Assembly (NCBI RefSeq): GCF_037039395.1
Contig: NZ_CP146242.1
Span: forward strand, 1,426,001-1,490,000
Length of the DNA stretch: 64,000 nt
Direction of reading: 5' to 3'
DNA from: Agrobacterium vitis
Lineage (GTDB): Bacteria; Pseudomonadota; Alphaproteobacteria; Rhizobiales; Rhizobiaceae
Below the pieces are notes generated by a model. The model was not told the origin of the DNA, searched no databases, and saw only the letters and a program-made list of their open reading frames with translations. A program made the position numbers and the translations under genes. This document shows, in pieces, positions 9,201 to 19,472 of the stretch (the stretch's first letter is position 1; every line of letters starts with the position of its first letter).

Positions 9201-10814
9201 TCAGTTGGCGATCGAAAAGTCCATTGCCAGAGTGCGCTCGTCGGAACGTCCCGGAAAGCGAAGATTGGCGGCGGTTCCCCAGACGCTGATCGGATAATAG
9301 AGCGGTACGATCGCAATACCGGCCATAGCTTTGGCGCAGGCATCTTGATAGATCGCAAGACGCTTGGCGTCGTCGATCGTCCGCATACCTTCCTGAATAA
9401 GGGCATCTATTTCAGGATTGCTGTACCGCGTCCGGTTGTTGGAGCCGAGACCGCTTTCCTTGTCAAAAGTATGAATGACATTGCGCAACGCGCCGGAGAC
9501 CTCACCGGTGGCCGCACCGTAACCAACCAGGAAGAAGCTGAATTCCGAGCCGCCCTCGGGACCGCCCCCGGACGCCCGTTTGTAGAAGACATTGCCGGGC
9601 ATCGTTTCCACTTCGACTTTGATGCCGATGCGGGTAAGCATTTGTGCCACCGCCTGCACAACTGCAGCATCGCGAATGAAGCGGTCATTGGGACCGTGAA
9701 GCGTCAGCTTGAAGCCATCGGGAAGACCCGCTTCAGCAAGCAGAGCCTTGGCCTTGGTCGTATCAGCCTTTGGTAGGGCAATCGCCGGATTGAAGCCGAA
9801 TATTCCCTTGGGCACCAGTTGTTCGGCGGGTGCACCGTTGCCTTCCAGGATGCGGCTCGCAATCGCCGTCTTGTCGATGGCGATGTCGATGGCCTGCCTG
9901 ACGCGATGGTCGAGGAAGACGTTGGGGATTTCGCTGCCGTCATTGCCACGCACGAAAGGAGAAGTCTTGCGACCCTGGTCCATGCTGAGGAATACCATGC
10001 GATTGGCGACGCTCTTGACCAGGGAGACGCCACTGGCACCTTCGAGATGGGCGATGTCGGCCGGTGGGATGTTATCGACAACGTCCGTATTGAGTGACTG
10101 GATTGCCGCGACACGGGCGCCCCCGACCGGGATCGGCTGGATAACGACCCTTTTCCAGTCCGGCTTTTCGCCCCAGTATTCCTCGTTACGCTCAAGCACG
10201 ACGCGGGCACCGGGTACATATTCGACAAACCTGTAAGGGCCGGAGCCGATCGTCGCTTTGCCGTTGTTATAATCGTTCGTGATGGCGCCCTCGCCAACCT
10301 TCATCGAGATGATGGCAATGGTCGAGAGTTCGTTCGGGACAATAGGATTGGGCTTGGCGGTCTTTACCAGCACCGTCCTGTCATCGACTTTTTCGAACGT
10401 CTTGTCGGCGAGATAGGCACGCATGTTAAAGATGGCGCCCGGCACGTTCTGAGCGCGCTGATAGCTGAAGATGATGTCTTCTGGCGTTACCGGATCGCCA
10501 TTGTGGAACTTGGCGCCCTCGCGAAGTTTGAACTCCCAGGTCAGATCGTCGATCGCCTTCCACTCGGTCGCGAGCGCCGGGACAGGATTTTGCGTTTCGT
10601 CGAGATGCACAAGCCGGTCGAATATGTGCTGGGCCACGGAGCTATTGGCCGTGACGATATGCCAGTGAGGATCCATCGAAGATGTCTCACTTGCGAAACC
10701 GAGAGTAAGCGTTCCGTCCTTTTCGGCGGCAAGTACCTTGCCGCTCGACAATAGGGATCCCGAAACCATGAGCGCGCCCATTCCACCGAGGAATGTCCGT
10801 CTGTGAACGTGCAT
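9201..10814 (-). CDS. Peptide-type ABC transporter solute-binding protein (SBP_bac_5 family)
   Basis: 537 residues from ATG 10814, preceded by AAAGGA. The upstream in-frame extension to 10925 has no ribosome site and would bury the signal peptide. The N-terminus MHVHRRTFLGG with a hydrophobic stretch ending VLAAEK is a Tat-type signal (RRTFLGG). Mature regions such as EWKAIDDLTWEFKLREGAKFHNGDPVTPEDI and VRQAIDIAIDKTAI are typical of the DppA/OppA family. First gene of the operon running to 2946. The ligand (peptide, glutathione or sulfur compound) is not readable. Confidence 0.92.
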   Translation of the reverse strand: MHVHRRTFLGGMGALMVSGSLLSSGKVLAAEKDGTLTLGFASETSSMDPHWHIVTANSSVAQHIFDRLVHLDETQNPVPALATEWKAIDDLTWEFKLREGAKFHNGDPVTPEDIIFSYQRAQNVPGAIFNMRAYLADKTFEKVDDRTVLVKTAKPNPIVPNELSTIAIISMKVGEGAITNDYNNGKATIGSGPYRFVEYVPGARVVLERNEEYWGEKPDWKRVVIQPIPVGGARVAAIQSLNTDVVDNIPPADIAHLEGASGVSLVKSVANRMVFLSMDQGRKTSPFVRGNDGSEIPNVFLDHRVRQAIDIAIDKTAIASRILEGNGAPAEQLVPKGIFGFNPAIALPKADTTKAKALLAEAGLPDGFKLTLHGPNDRFIRDAAVVQAVAQMLTRIGIKVEVETMPGNVFYKRASGGGPEGGSEFSFFLVGYGAATGEVSGALRNVIHTFDKESGLGSNNRTRYSNPEIDALIQEGMRTIDDAKRLAIYQDACAKAMAGIAIVPLYYPISVWGTAANLRFPGRSDERTLAMDFSIAN

Positions 10815-10892
10815 AGTTGTTCCTTTCTCTGAAGATGAAGCCGGCTTCTTTTTTGTCCGGTCCCTGTCCTCAACGAAGCATAGTATGTAATA

Positions 10893-10915
10893 GTATGCAA
10901 GTGTTTTTATATCGC
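10893..10915 (-). promoter_or_regulatory. Conserved promoter/operator element, copy 2
   Basis: 19/23 match to 2899-2921 (see there), 79 bp upstream of the solute-binding protein start. It contains GTATGCAAGTG. A second similar half (AGTATGTAATAGTATG, 10882-10897) lies next to it, giving tandem GTAT repeats. Confidence 0.5.
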
Positions 10916-11045
10916 GCCGCAGCATTTGGAAAATACCTCGGTGGCGGGAATATCTTACCGATCAGGTACTTCTTTCAACGTCGAATCGACGGCACGCTAT
11001 TCCGCGATCCATGATTCCAAGATCGAGGTGAGCGTATTGATTTTA

Positions 11046-11330
11046 TTGGTTTTGACGGTACTTTATTGGAAGACGAGATTCGACCTTCGCCGTTCGAGAC
11101 ACCCGCGAAAATGGCCGATAGGTGTCGATAGTGCACAGAATTTTTTCTTTGGACGGCGCTAAGAAACCTAAATGAAATCAAAAGGCTACCTTTTTGACAG
11201 CCCCTTCGGCGGCCTCGAAGGCGGAAAATAAATTTTCTACATTAAATTCAATTACTTAGGCTGGAGAGAATAATAGAGTGGGAGGAGGGGAAAAGGAGGG
11301 ATTCGGCGGCTTCTGCGTAGAATTTCGTCG
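11046..11330. repeat. Diverged long intergenic repeat, copy A
   Basis: About 285 bp that align with 29830-30110 in the same orientation. The first 23 nt are identical (they include GGTTTTGACGGTACTTTATT). Then come GCCGATagGTGTCGATAG, CACAGAATTTTTTCT, AAACCTA, and TCAA-TACTTAGG, ending in GCGGC..-TGCGTAG. AT-rich, with no convincing reading frame. It is unclear whether it is a mobile-element remnant, a structured RNA or a duplicated regulatory spacer. Confidence 0.6.
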
Positions 11331-11709
11331 TAAATACAGTAATTTGCGAGCAGTTGAGCGATTGCCTGCGGCCCATCATCAATCGGAGATGATCAGTTGC
11401 CAACCGAGGTAAAATTGCATGAAGTCGCTGGCACCCAGGCGCTCTCTGGCGCCCAGTCCGTGGTCGTCTGTTCCAATTTGCGTGTCGCGCTGAAGTCTAT
11501 CCTATCATTATAGCGCCAGTTGCGGCCCGTAAGACCATCGACCTTCGTGGGCACAGGCGAGTAGAACTTATGCGACAATTCAGCCGGCATGAGTTTCCCG
11601 TACTGTCCGGACTCAACCACACTGCTTGGTACTATTGAGATGCGACCTTACGACCGCTCAGTTAAATGAGGGTCAACCCACGGTATTGGCAACTCCGCGT
11701 TTGCACTTC
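11331..11709. other. Non-coding spacer between copy A and the glutamine amidotransferase gene
   Basis: No gene is supported. A 75-codon minus-strand frame (11393-11620) ending in PESAWVPATSCNFTSVGN has no ribosome site and no family resemblance that I can name. It may be a decayed coding fragment. Confidence 0.4.
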
Positions 11710-12432
11710 TTACGGATCAAGAGGCGATTTATTGGATGTAGATTTCTCATGAACCATCAATACCCCCCTTATCAATCCCGCCACATATTGTTGATTCACC
11801 GCTCCGTTGCCGTTGCCTGAGAGTATAGATTTTCGCACTTTTTCTGGCAGCACTGCGCCTCTTTCGGCAAAAAGACCTGCAAGATATTTTAGACTGAACT
11901 CGGGATGAGGCTGCAAGGTCAAGATATTGCTTCCATACTTAAGGCCTGCAATCGAGCACCCCTCCCCGCTGGCAAAGATTTCCGCTCCCGCGGGTGCCTC
12001 CACCACTTGGTCGCGATGCCAAGCATTGACGCAAAACTCGTCGCCGGACACATCGGTATATTTTTGCGGGCCGGCAATCCAGCCGTGGGATGCCCGTTCG
12101 ACACGTCCACCGAGTGCCTGGGCGACAATCTGGTGACCGAAACAAATGCCGACCAGTGGACGCCTGCTTTGCTGAATATCACGGATGAACTGCTCCAGCG
12201 GAGCGATCCAGTCATGTTCCTCGTACACGCCGTGGCGAGATCCCGTGATGATCCAGCCGTCGGCTACCGTTGCGTCTTTGGGAAAAATCCCTTTCTCCAC
12301 GCCATAGGTGACGTATTCGAACTCCTCTTCGCCCAAAAGCTCACGGAAGAGAGCGTCGTAATCGCCTTGCTCAGCCGCGAGCTTTTCCGGTGCTGCGCCT
12401 GGTTTCAGAATGCCAATCATCGTCTTCATCAT
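11710..12432 (-). CDS. Class I glutamine amidotransferase (GATase1) protein
   Basis: 240 residues from ATG 12432, with AGGA 5 nt upstream (an in-frame TTG lies one codon earlier). The triad is visible: nucleophile C97 in GICFGHQIVAQALGG, then H176 and E178 in LQPHPEF. It is a stand-alone amidotransferase, similar to GuaA-type or PuuD-like hydrolases. It is last in an operon with a polyamine-type ABC importer and a creatinase-like M24 protein, so a hydrolytic step on a gamma-glutamyl or amide intermediate is plausible. Its ammonia acceptor, if any, is unknown. Confidence 0.85.
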   Translation of the reverse strand: MMKTMIGILKPGAAPEKLAAEQGDYDALFRELLGEEEFEYVTYGVEKGIFPKDATVADGWIITGSRHGVYEEHDWIAPLEQFIRDIQQSRRPLVGICFGHQIVAQALGGRVERASHGWIAGPQKYTDVSGDEFCVNAWHRDQVVEAPAGAEIFASGEGCSIAGLKYGSNILTLQPHPEFSLKYLAGLFAERGAVLPEKVRKSILSGNGNGAVNQQYVAGLIRGVLMVHEKSTSNKSPLDP

Positions 12433-12496
12433 CAAAATCCTGTCCGGGCGGTAGCTGCTCCAATGTCAGCCGCAGCATCCCGCGGCCGGTACCGGA

Positions 12497-13615
12497 TTAT
12501 GCTTCAAAGATCCGTCGTTCTGCCCGGGTCAGAATTTCAACGCCGGTCTCCGTCACAACGACGGTCTCGCTGAATGCGACGCCGGCTGCCGAGACATACA
12601 TGTGAAATGCCATGCCCGGCTCAAGTGTCCATTCGGCATTGGGAAGGAAGACACGGGTGAAATCGCTGGTTCGCGGCGTGTGAATCGGAAAGGCCCCGAT
12701 CGTATAGCCGGTGATGTTGAGATAGTCGGGGCGCAGGCCCGCGGAAAGCACGTCTTCACGCGCGATCCTGTCGATGTCCTTGGCGACCGCTCCGGGCTTC
12801 ATTGCCGCGAACTGGCGGTCCTGGATGGCGATCAGTTTCTCTGCAATCGCCTTGCGTTCGCCGACCGGGCCGATGACTACAGGGCGCATGATGCGCGAGC
12901 TGTAGCCTTCCTTGAAGGGCAGGAGTTCGAGATGCAGGATATCGCCGGTCTTGAGCGGCGTGCCCGTCATATAGCCATGCAGGAAGTTGTTGCCGATCCC
13001 TGCCGTAATGATGCCGGCACGGGCGGTATCGGCGCCCTCGGCCATGAAGACGCGATGAACTTCGGCCGCAGCGTCACGCGCGGAGCGGCCCTCGCCGGCG
13101 CTCGCGACGGCGGCCTCGATGGCGAGGTCACCGATCCGCGAGGCTTCGCGGATAAACGCGATCTCCGCCAGCGACTTGCGCATGCGCAGGACTTCGAGTA
13201 CGCCCGAAAAATCAGCGAATTGGGCTGCGGGCAGTGCTGCCTCCAACTGCTTGAAACGCTTGAGCGGCATGCAGTAGGAATCTTCGTCGACACCGATCGT
13301 CTTGTCGGCGAAACCGAGCTTGACCGCGGTCGATGCGACGGTTTCAATTGGATCCTCCCAATCGGCGAAAGACACCGACTGAGATACCCAGGAACTGTCG
13401 AGGAACGGCCCGAGATCGACGGCGCGCAGCACCATGACCGGCTCACCCTTGAGCGGCACTAGGCAGGCGCGATACATGTTTTCCGAGATCGAGAACCCCG
13501 TCAGATAGATAAGGAATTCGCTCTGATCAACGATCAGGAGGTCGATATCCCGGGCAGCCATTTCGGCGCGAACCTTCGTAAGGCGCGCCTGGTATTCTTT
13601 CAATTTAAAAATCAT
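12497..13615 (-). CDS. M24-fold (creatinase-like) hydrolase lacking the metal ligands
   Basis: 372 residues: N-terminal creatinase_N domain (about 1-150) and C-terminal pita-bread domain (about 155-372). The five M24 metal ligands (D, D, H, E, E) are mostly replaced: E230 and R241 for the two Asp, Y304 near the expected His, H338 for the first Glu; only E350 in FSETVVVTETG remains. H213 in LHGYMTGTPLKTGDIL aligns with the catalytic His232 of bacterial creatinase, a family that works without metal. So a C-N hydrolase of creatine-like compounds is more likely than an aminopeptidase. Paralogue at 26747. Confidence 0.8.
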   Translation of the reverse strand: MIFKLKEYQARLTKVRAEMAARDIDLLIVDQSEFLIYLTGFSISENMYRACLVPLKGEPVMVLRAVDLGPFLDSSWVSQSVSFADWEDPIETVASTAVKLGFADKTIGVDEDSYCMPLKRFKQLEAALPAAQFADFSGVLEVLRMRKSLAEIAFIREASRIGDLAIEAAVASAGEGRSARDAAAEVHRVFMAEGADTARAGIITAGIGNNFLHGYMTGTPLKTGDILHLELLPFKEGYSSRIMRPVVIGPVGERKAIAEKLIAIQDRQFAAMKPGAVAKDIDRIAREDVLSAGLRPDYLNITGYTIGAFPIHTPRTSDFTRVFLPNAEWTLEPGMAFHMYVSAAGVAFSETVVVTETGVEILTRAERRIFEA

Positions 13616-13633
13616 GATGTGAACCGGATGCTG

Positions 13634-14425
13634 TTAGGAACGGCCCTTGCTGCGGGCCGCAAGGATATTTGCGAGAAGAAGGCATACGACCGAAACCAGG
13701 ATCAGCATGACGCTGACGGCCGCTATCGAAGGATCGATCTGGAAAAGAACCGAATTCCAGATCCGCACCGGCAGCGTCTGGGTCGATGTACCTGCCATGA
13801 ACATTGCGATCAGCAATTCATCGAATGACGACAGGAAAGCGAAGATGAAGGCCGAAGCGATGCCCGGTGCAATAAGTGGCAGCGTCACCCGCCGGAAAGC
13901 GGTAATCCGGTCAGCGCCGAGGCTGAGCGCGGCATTTTCGAGCCTGCCATCGACGCCCTGAAGCGTCGCTGACAGGATGATCGTCGCAATCGGGATCGCC
14001 AGGATCGTATGGCCGATGACGATTGCCAGAGATGACGGGATCTGTGGCATGTCGGAGAAGAAGAAGAACATCGCGATCGCAGAGATGATGTTCGGTACGA
14101 TCATCGGCAACAGGATCAACGCATATACGGCCTGTTTCATGGCGAAGCGGCCGCGCACGAGGGCGATCGCAGCCAGAAGGCTGACGACAATCGACAGGAT
14201 CGTTGCGCCAAACGCGATCTTGAAGCTCGTCCAGGCAGAATCCAGCCAGGCCGCGCTGCCGAGGATTTCCTCCATCCAGCGCAGGGACAGACTCTGCGGC
14301 GGGAAACGGAGATAGTTGCCACTGTTGAGTGCCAGCGGCACGATGATCAGGATCGGGATGGCTAGGAACAGAAGCACGAAGAACGAGATAATCTTGGTGC
14401 TCAAGCCGATAGAGCGTGCATTCAT
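13634..14425 (-). CDS. Polyamine-type ABC transporter permease (PotC-like), operon 1
   Basis: 263 residues from ATG 14425, whose ATGA overlaps the stop of the preceding permease gene; the longer upstream frame is antisense-like and rejected. Six TM segments, with the EAA-type loop ENAALSLGADRITAFRRVTLPLIAPGI and the FDELLIAMF motif usual in PotC/PotI subunits. Works with the permease at 14422 and the ATPase at 15264. Confidence 0.9.
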   Translation of the reverse strand: MNARSIGLSTKIISFFVLLFLAIPILIIVPLALNSGNYLRFPPQSLSLRWMEEILGSAAWLDSAWTSFKIAFGATILSIVVSLLAAIALVRGRFAMKQAVYALILLPMIVPNIISAIAMFFFFSDMPQIPSSLAIVIGHTILAIPIATIILSATLQGVDGRLENAALSLGADRITAFRRVTLPLIAPGIASAFIFAFLSSFDELLIAMFMAGTSTQTLPVRIWNSVLFQIDPSIAAVSVMLILVSVVCLLLANILAARSKGRS

Positions 14426-15263
14426 AGCTTGGCCTCGAACAGTCGATTGAGCCCGACAAAGCGCTCGTAAATGGCAAACAGGATGAGCGTGCAGACCAGA
14501 AGCACGGTGGCGAGCGTGGAGGCGAAACCCCAGTCGAAATAGGTCTCGACCTGACTTTCCACCAGCATCGAGATCATGCTGTCCTGCTGGCTGCCCATCA
14601 GTGCGGGGGTGATGAAGAAACCGAGGGCAAGGATGAAGACGAGCAGGCATCCGGCCGCGACGCCGGGAAACGACAGTGGCGCGAAGATGCGCCAGAATGC
14701 ACGTGTCCGCCCGGCTCCCAGGCTCTCCGCTGCAAGCAGAAGGCTCGTGTCGATGCCACGCATGACGCTGTAGAGCGCCAGCACCATGTAAGGCAGCATG
14801 ATATAGGTCATGCCGATCGTCACCGCCGTCCGGGTATACATGATCGTCAGCGGCGTATCGATCAAACCCGTCCAGATGAGGAACTGGTTGACGATGCCCT
14901 GCGAACCGAGAATGACCATCCAGGCATAAGTCCGCACCAGGACGCTGGTGAAATAGGGCACGATGACGATGATCATCAGCAGGCCGGCAAGCCGTGGCTT
15001 GATCTGCGACAGGAGATAGGCGAGCGGATAACCGAGAACCAGCGATGCGATGGTAACCAGCGCCGCGATCTCGAATGTCGACCAGAGGACCTGCAGATAG
15101 GCCGGCTCGGCCAGCAGCCTTTGATAGTGCCGCAGCGTGAATTCCGGATCATAGATGCTGCGCGACAGCATGGCGCCGAGCGGGTAGAGAAAGAACAGGC
15201 ACAGCACCACGAGCGCCGGCAACAGCAGCAGCCATGCTCTTGATTTGTCGGATGAGTTTTCGC

Positions 15264-15267
<4 letters not shown>
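14422..15267 (-). CDS. Polyamine-type ABC transporter permease (PotB-like), operon 1
   Basis: 281 residues from ATG 15267, in a 4-nt ATGA overlap with the ATPase gene. Six TM helices; VRTYAWMVILGSQGIVNQFL and the loop AAESLGAGRTRAFWRIFAPLSFPGVA are typical of PotB/PotH. Its C-terminus overlaps the PotC-like gene by 4 nt, so all subunits are translationally coupled. Confidence 0.9.
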
Positions 15268-16379
<1,112 letters not shown>

Positions 16380-16389
16380 CACTGCTCTA

Positions 16390-17490
16390 TTACTTGCTCA
16401 GGACCCAAGACTGCCAGCGCGAGCCGACGGTCGAAAGATTGTCGGTCCACCATTCGGGGCTCTGCTCGAATGTCTTCGGGAAGAATTCCGGATTGCTGGG
16501 GAGTTTTGCCAGATCTTCCTTGCGAACATGGTCGAAGGCCTTGGTATTGCTCGGGCCATAAGCGATAAACTGCGTGAGCTTGCCCTGAACTTCAGGCTGA
16601 AGAGCAAAGTCGATGAAGCGCTGGGCATTTTCGGAATTTGCCGCACCCTTGACCACACCCCAGTACTGAACCTGCTGCTTGGCTTCCGTCCAGTCGATCG
16701 CAATCGGGGCGCCGTTGTCGATCAGCGCTTGGGCGCGACCGTTCCAGATGCCGCCGATGACGGCCTCCTTGAGCTCGAGCATCTGTGCCGAAACGGCACC
16801 GGTATCCCACCACTTGACGACACTGGACTTGATCTTGTCGAGCGAGGCGAAGGCGCGGTCGATGTCGAGCGGATAGAGTGCATCCTTGGCAACGCCATCG
16901 GCAAGCAGCGCGAATTCCAGCTCGGCTGCACCGGACTTCTGGTCCGCAAGCGTGCGGGCACCCGGGAACTTCTGCACATCCCAGAATTCCTGCCAGCCGC
17001 GCGGATGCGAGCCGGTTGCGAAGACTTCCGTATTATAGGCAAGTACGGTCGCGAAATAGAGGTTGCCGACCATGTTGGGACGACGGACCGTTGCCTGGAT
17101 GTCGTCCGGCTTGGTGAAGGTCATCTTGTCATAGGCGATCGACTGGAGGGCGCCGATACGATCGAGCGACATCAAAGCGACGTCGACCAGATCGACGACA
17201 TCGATGCGCACCTGGCGGGCCTCGACCATGGCGCGAACCTGAGCGGCGGTTGCAGGCTGAACGGCAACCTTGATGCCGGTCTCGGCAGTAAAGGGCTCAT
17301 AGATCGCCTTGGTCATGGCCGCCTCATAGGCTCCGCCCAGACCACGCACCACGACCTGACCTGCATCGGCGCGCACATACGGTGCATAAAGGCCGGACGC
17401 ACCGGCGCCCACACCGAAGACGGCAGCAGACTTAAGGAAGCTGCGGCGGCTCGGAGCCACACTGAAAAGCTGATCGGATTTCTTATTCAT
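16390..17490 (-). CDS. Polyamine-type solute-binding protein (PotD/F-like), operon 1
   Basis: 366 residues. A Tat-type signal (SRRSFLKS, residues 14-21) is followed by a hydrophobic core and Ala-rich cleavage site near YVRADAGQ. The mature protein has GLGGAYEAAMTKAIYEPFTAETGIKV and WQEFWDVQKFPGARTL, characteristic of the extracellular solute-binding family 1 proteins that serve PotABC-type transporters. Starts 41 nt after the RpiR regulator gene. Confidence 0.9.
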   Translation of the reverse strand: MNKKSDQLFSVAPSRRSFLKSAAVFGVGAGASGLYAPYVRADAGQVVVRGLGGAYEAAMTKAIYEPFTAETGIKVAVQPATAAQVRAMVEARQVRIDVVDLVDVALMSLDRIGALQSIAYDKMTFTKPDDIQATVRRPNMVGNLYFATVLAYNTEVFATGSHPRGWQEFWDVQKFPGARTLADQKSGAAELEFALLADGVAKDALYPLDIDRAFASLDKIKSSVVKWWDTGAVSAQMLELKEAVIGGIWNGRAQALIDNGAPIAIDWTEAKQQVQYWGVVKGAANSENAQRFIDFALQPEVQGKLTQFIAYGPSNTKAFDHVRKEDLAKLPSNPEFFPKTFEQSPEWWTDNLSTVGSRWQSWVLSK

Positions 17491-17530
17491 TCTTATTCCC
17501 CTTTAGGATTGATTGAAAGTGACGTGAATA

Positions 17531-18439
17531 TCAGCCCTGCTTGTCCGGGTCGGATCGCGGGGCAGAAGCGTTGAGTGACCGGGCTGTAGGCAGGCCACGG
17601 CTCCAAAGGCCAAGCTTGGCCAGCATCTCATCGGCCTGGCGCAGGCGCTCGGTGCTCAGCGGGTCTTTGGCCATGCACATGGCGGTCAAGGCGTCGGCGA
17701 TGGCAAATGTCCCAGCCTGGCTCCACCAGACCGCTGAAGTGCTGCGGGCAGCAAAAAGCGAATGATCGGCGATATGAGCCAAAGGCGAGGTCAGCTTGTC
17801 GGTGATCGCCACCACCGTTGCACCCACCTGCTTTGCTGCCGCGAGAATATCTAATGTGAATGGCAGATAACGGACATAACCGATGCCGATCACAACATCA
17901 CCGGGACCGATGGAGCGGAAGCGCTCGGCAAGATCCCCCTGCTCGACATTCACGATCTGTACCTTATCCAGGCACTGGTTGAGATGCATCGATACATAGG
18001 CCGCCAGTGGATAGGAGGTACCATGGCCGCTGACCAGTACCCTGCGCGCGCCGACCAGTGCATCGACAATTTTCTCAAAAGTCTCATCCGAATTCATCTC
18101 GCCGGTGCGCTGAACGAGATCCATCGAGACGGCCTGAACCTGTTCGCGCACGCCACCAGACGTGGAGCCGCCGGCCTTGCGTGCCATGCCGCTCGATCCC
18201 TCGAGGTCAAGTATCTCGCCCCGCAGCGCTTCGCGCATCTCGAGGAAGCCGGCGAAGCCGACGGCTTTTGAGAAACGAACAACGGCCGCGTCGCTTTGCG
18301 CTACAGCGGCGGCCAGTTGCCTGGCAGTCATGAATGCCACCGCATCCGGATGCTCTACAATGTACTGAGCGATATTCTGCTGAGCTTTCGTGAGGTCGCC
18401 GAAGCGATCCCTAACCTGATCCACAGTGCGCAATGTCAC
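17531..18439 (-). CDS. RpiR/MurR-family transcriptional regulator (HTH_6 + SIS domain)
   Basis: 302 residues starting at GTG 18439. N-terminal HTH_6 domain (about 1-80; QNIAQYIVEHPDAVAFMTARQLAAAVAQSDAAVVRFSKAVGFAGF) and a SIS domain (about 125-260; RRVLVSGHGTSYPLAAYVSMHLNQ, VVIGIGY). SIS domains of this family bind phosphosugars or related ligands. It heads operon 1, so it probably controls that operon and itself. A dyad at 18463-18477 lies just upstream. Confidence 0.88.
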   Translation of the reverse strand: MTLRTVDQVRDRFGDLTKAQQNIAQYIVEHPDAVAFMTARQLAAAVAQSDAAVVRFSKAVGFAGFLEMREALRGEILDLEGSSGMARKAGGSTSGGVREQVQAVSMDLVQRTGEMNSDETFEKIVDALVGARRVLVSGHGTSYPLAAYVSMHLNQCLDKVQIVNVEQGDLAERFRSIGPGDVVIGIGYVRYLPFTLDILAAAKQVGATVVAITDKLTSPLAHIADHSLFAARSTSAVWWSQAGTFAIADALTAMCMAKDPLSTERLRQADEMLAKLGLWSRGLPTARSLNASAPRSDPDKQG

Positions 18440-18462
18440 ATCCGCTACATATTTTTTTGTTT

Positions 18463-18477
18463 TTGTAGCATATACAA
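18463..18477. promoter_or_regulatory. Candidate RpiR operator
   Basis: TTGTA-GCATA-TACAA, a 5+5+5 inverted repeat, 24-38 bp upstream of the regulator start. Position fits autoregulation; no binding evidence. Confidence 0.4.
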
Positions 18478-18605
18478 CATACAGTCAAATGCAATAGGCG
18501 TGAGCAACCGTGTCCAGAAGTTCGATCGTCTTTCGGAAACGACAAAACTGACTACCTGTTCAAGCGTTTTCGAGATTACCGGCACGAGAAAGAAAGGAGA
18601 ACGAT

Positions 18606-18683
18606 ATGCTTCTCGTTAATGCGTTCCACTTTGGAAATGGCCGGGTGGCGCGATCACCGGACTATCTTGCCTCGGCCGGCTAA
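18606..18683 (+). CDS. Possible 25-residue ORF with a strong ribosome site
   Basis: AAAGGAGAACGAT precedes ATG 18606; the peptide MLLVNAFHFGNGRVARSPDY... stops after 25 codons. The good Shine-Dalgarno sequence but very short product could mean a decapitated gene, leader peptide or chance. The rest of the 508-bp spacer 18440-18947 shows nothing else recognisable. Confidence 0.25.
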   Translation: MLLVNAFHFGNGRVARSPDYLASAG

Positions 18684-18947
18684 GCAAACCGCACTTCGGT
18701 CCTGTTCTAATCCGGCTGGCGCATGGCCGCGACAAACAACCCACGGCGCATTGAACACTCAATCGGGGATTAAGCGTTTTCGAAGCTGCTCAAATGACGA
18801 GAAACCTTGCCTCACACCCTTAGCGCGTTACAAGTAGTCATTTCTTCACGCGCGAGCCACTTCCGTGCCCCCTTGAAAGACGTGGAGTGGAGCCGGGCTA
18901 GCCGTCTGTTGGTCCGATAGGCCATCACGATTCCATGCTACTGCCAA

Positions 18948-19472
18948 TTAGACCAGCGTTTTCCTGTACTGGCCTTGCCCATAGAGGAGAGGACGCGCAT
19001 TTTCTTTTGTCACAGCTTCGCGGATGGTCGCGCATATAATCGTGTGGCTACCGAATTCCATGATGTTTTCCACGTCACAAACGACGACAGCAAGAGCATC
19101 TTCGAGACAAGGTAGCTCGTGTGGTCCATTCCGCCACCGCTCCTCTCCAAACTTTTCGTCACCTTGAAATCCGCTACGTCCGGCGAGGCAATCGGCGTCC
19201 TCCTCTTGACCTTCCGCCAGGTAGTTAACGGTGAACGACCCGGCTTCAACAATTGCCGCACGAGCCGTCGTTTGGCGATTGAGACAGACTAGAAGCGATG
19301 GCGGAGAATCGGACAGAGAGCACACGGCAGTGACCGTACAGCCTGCGCGATTTCCGACAGCGCCCGTGGCCACGATGGCAACCGAGGAAATCGGACTGCG
19401 CATAATCTTGCGAAAGAGAGTGGCATTGATCGGCTGAAACACCGAAGTCTCCGTGTTGGCCACGGGGGTCAT
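18948..19472 (-). CDS. Flavin reductase domain protein (HpaC/DszD-like FMN reductase)
   Basis: 174 residues, normal for the flavin_reduct family. RKIMRSPISSVAIVATGAVGNRAGCTVTAVCSLSDSPPSLLVCLNRQTTA and NYLAEGQEEDADCLAGR are diagnostic. It makes reduced FMN for a partner monooxygenase, most likely the DszC-like enzyme at 24107 in the same operon. ATG 19472 overlaps the GntR gene stop by 4 nt. Confidence 0.88.
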   Translation of the reverse strand: MTPVANTETSVFQPINATLFRKIMRSPISSVAIVATGAVGNRAGCTVTAVCSLSDSPPSLLVCLNRQTTARAAIVEAGSFTVNYLAEGQEEDADCLAGRSGFQGDEKFGEERWRNGPHELPCLEDALAVVVCDVENIMEFGSHTIICATIREAVTKENARPLLYGQGQYRKTLV

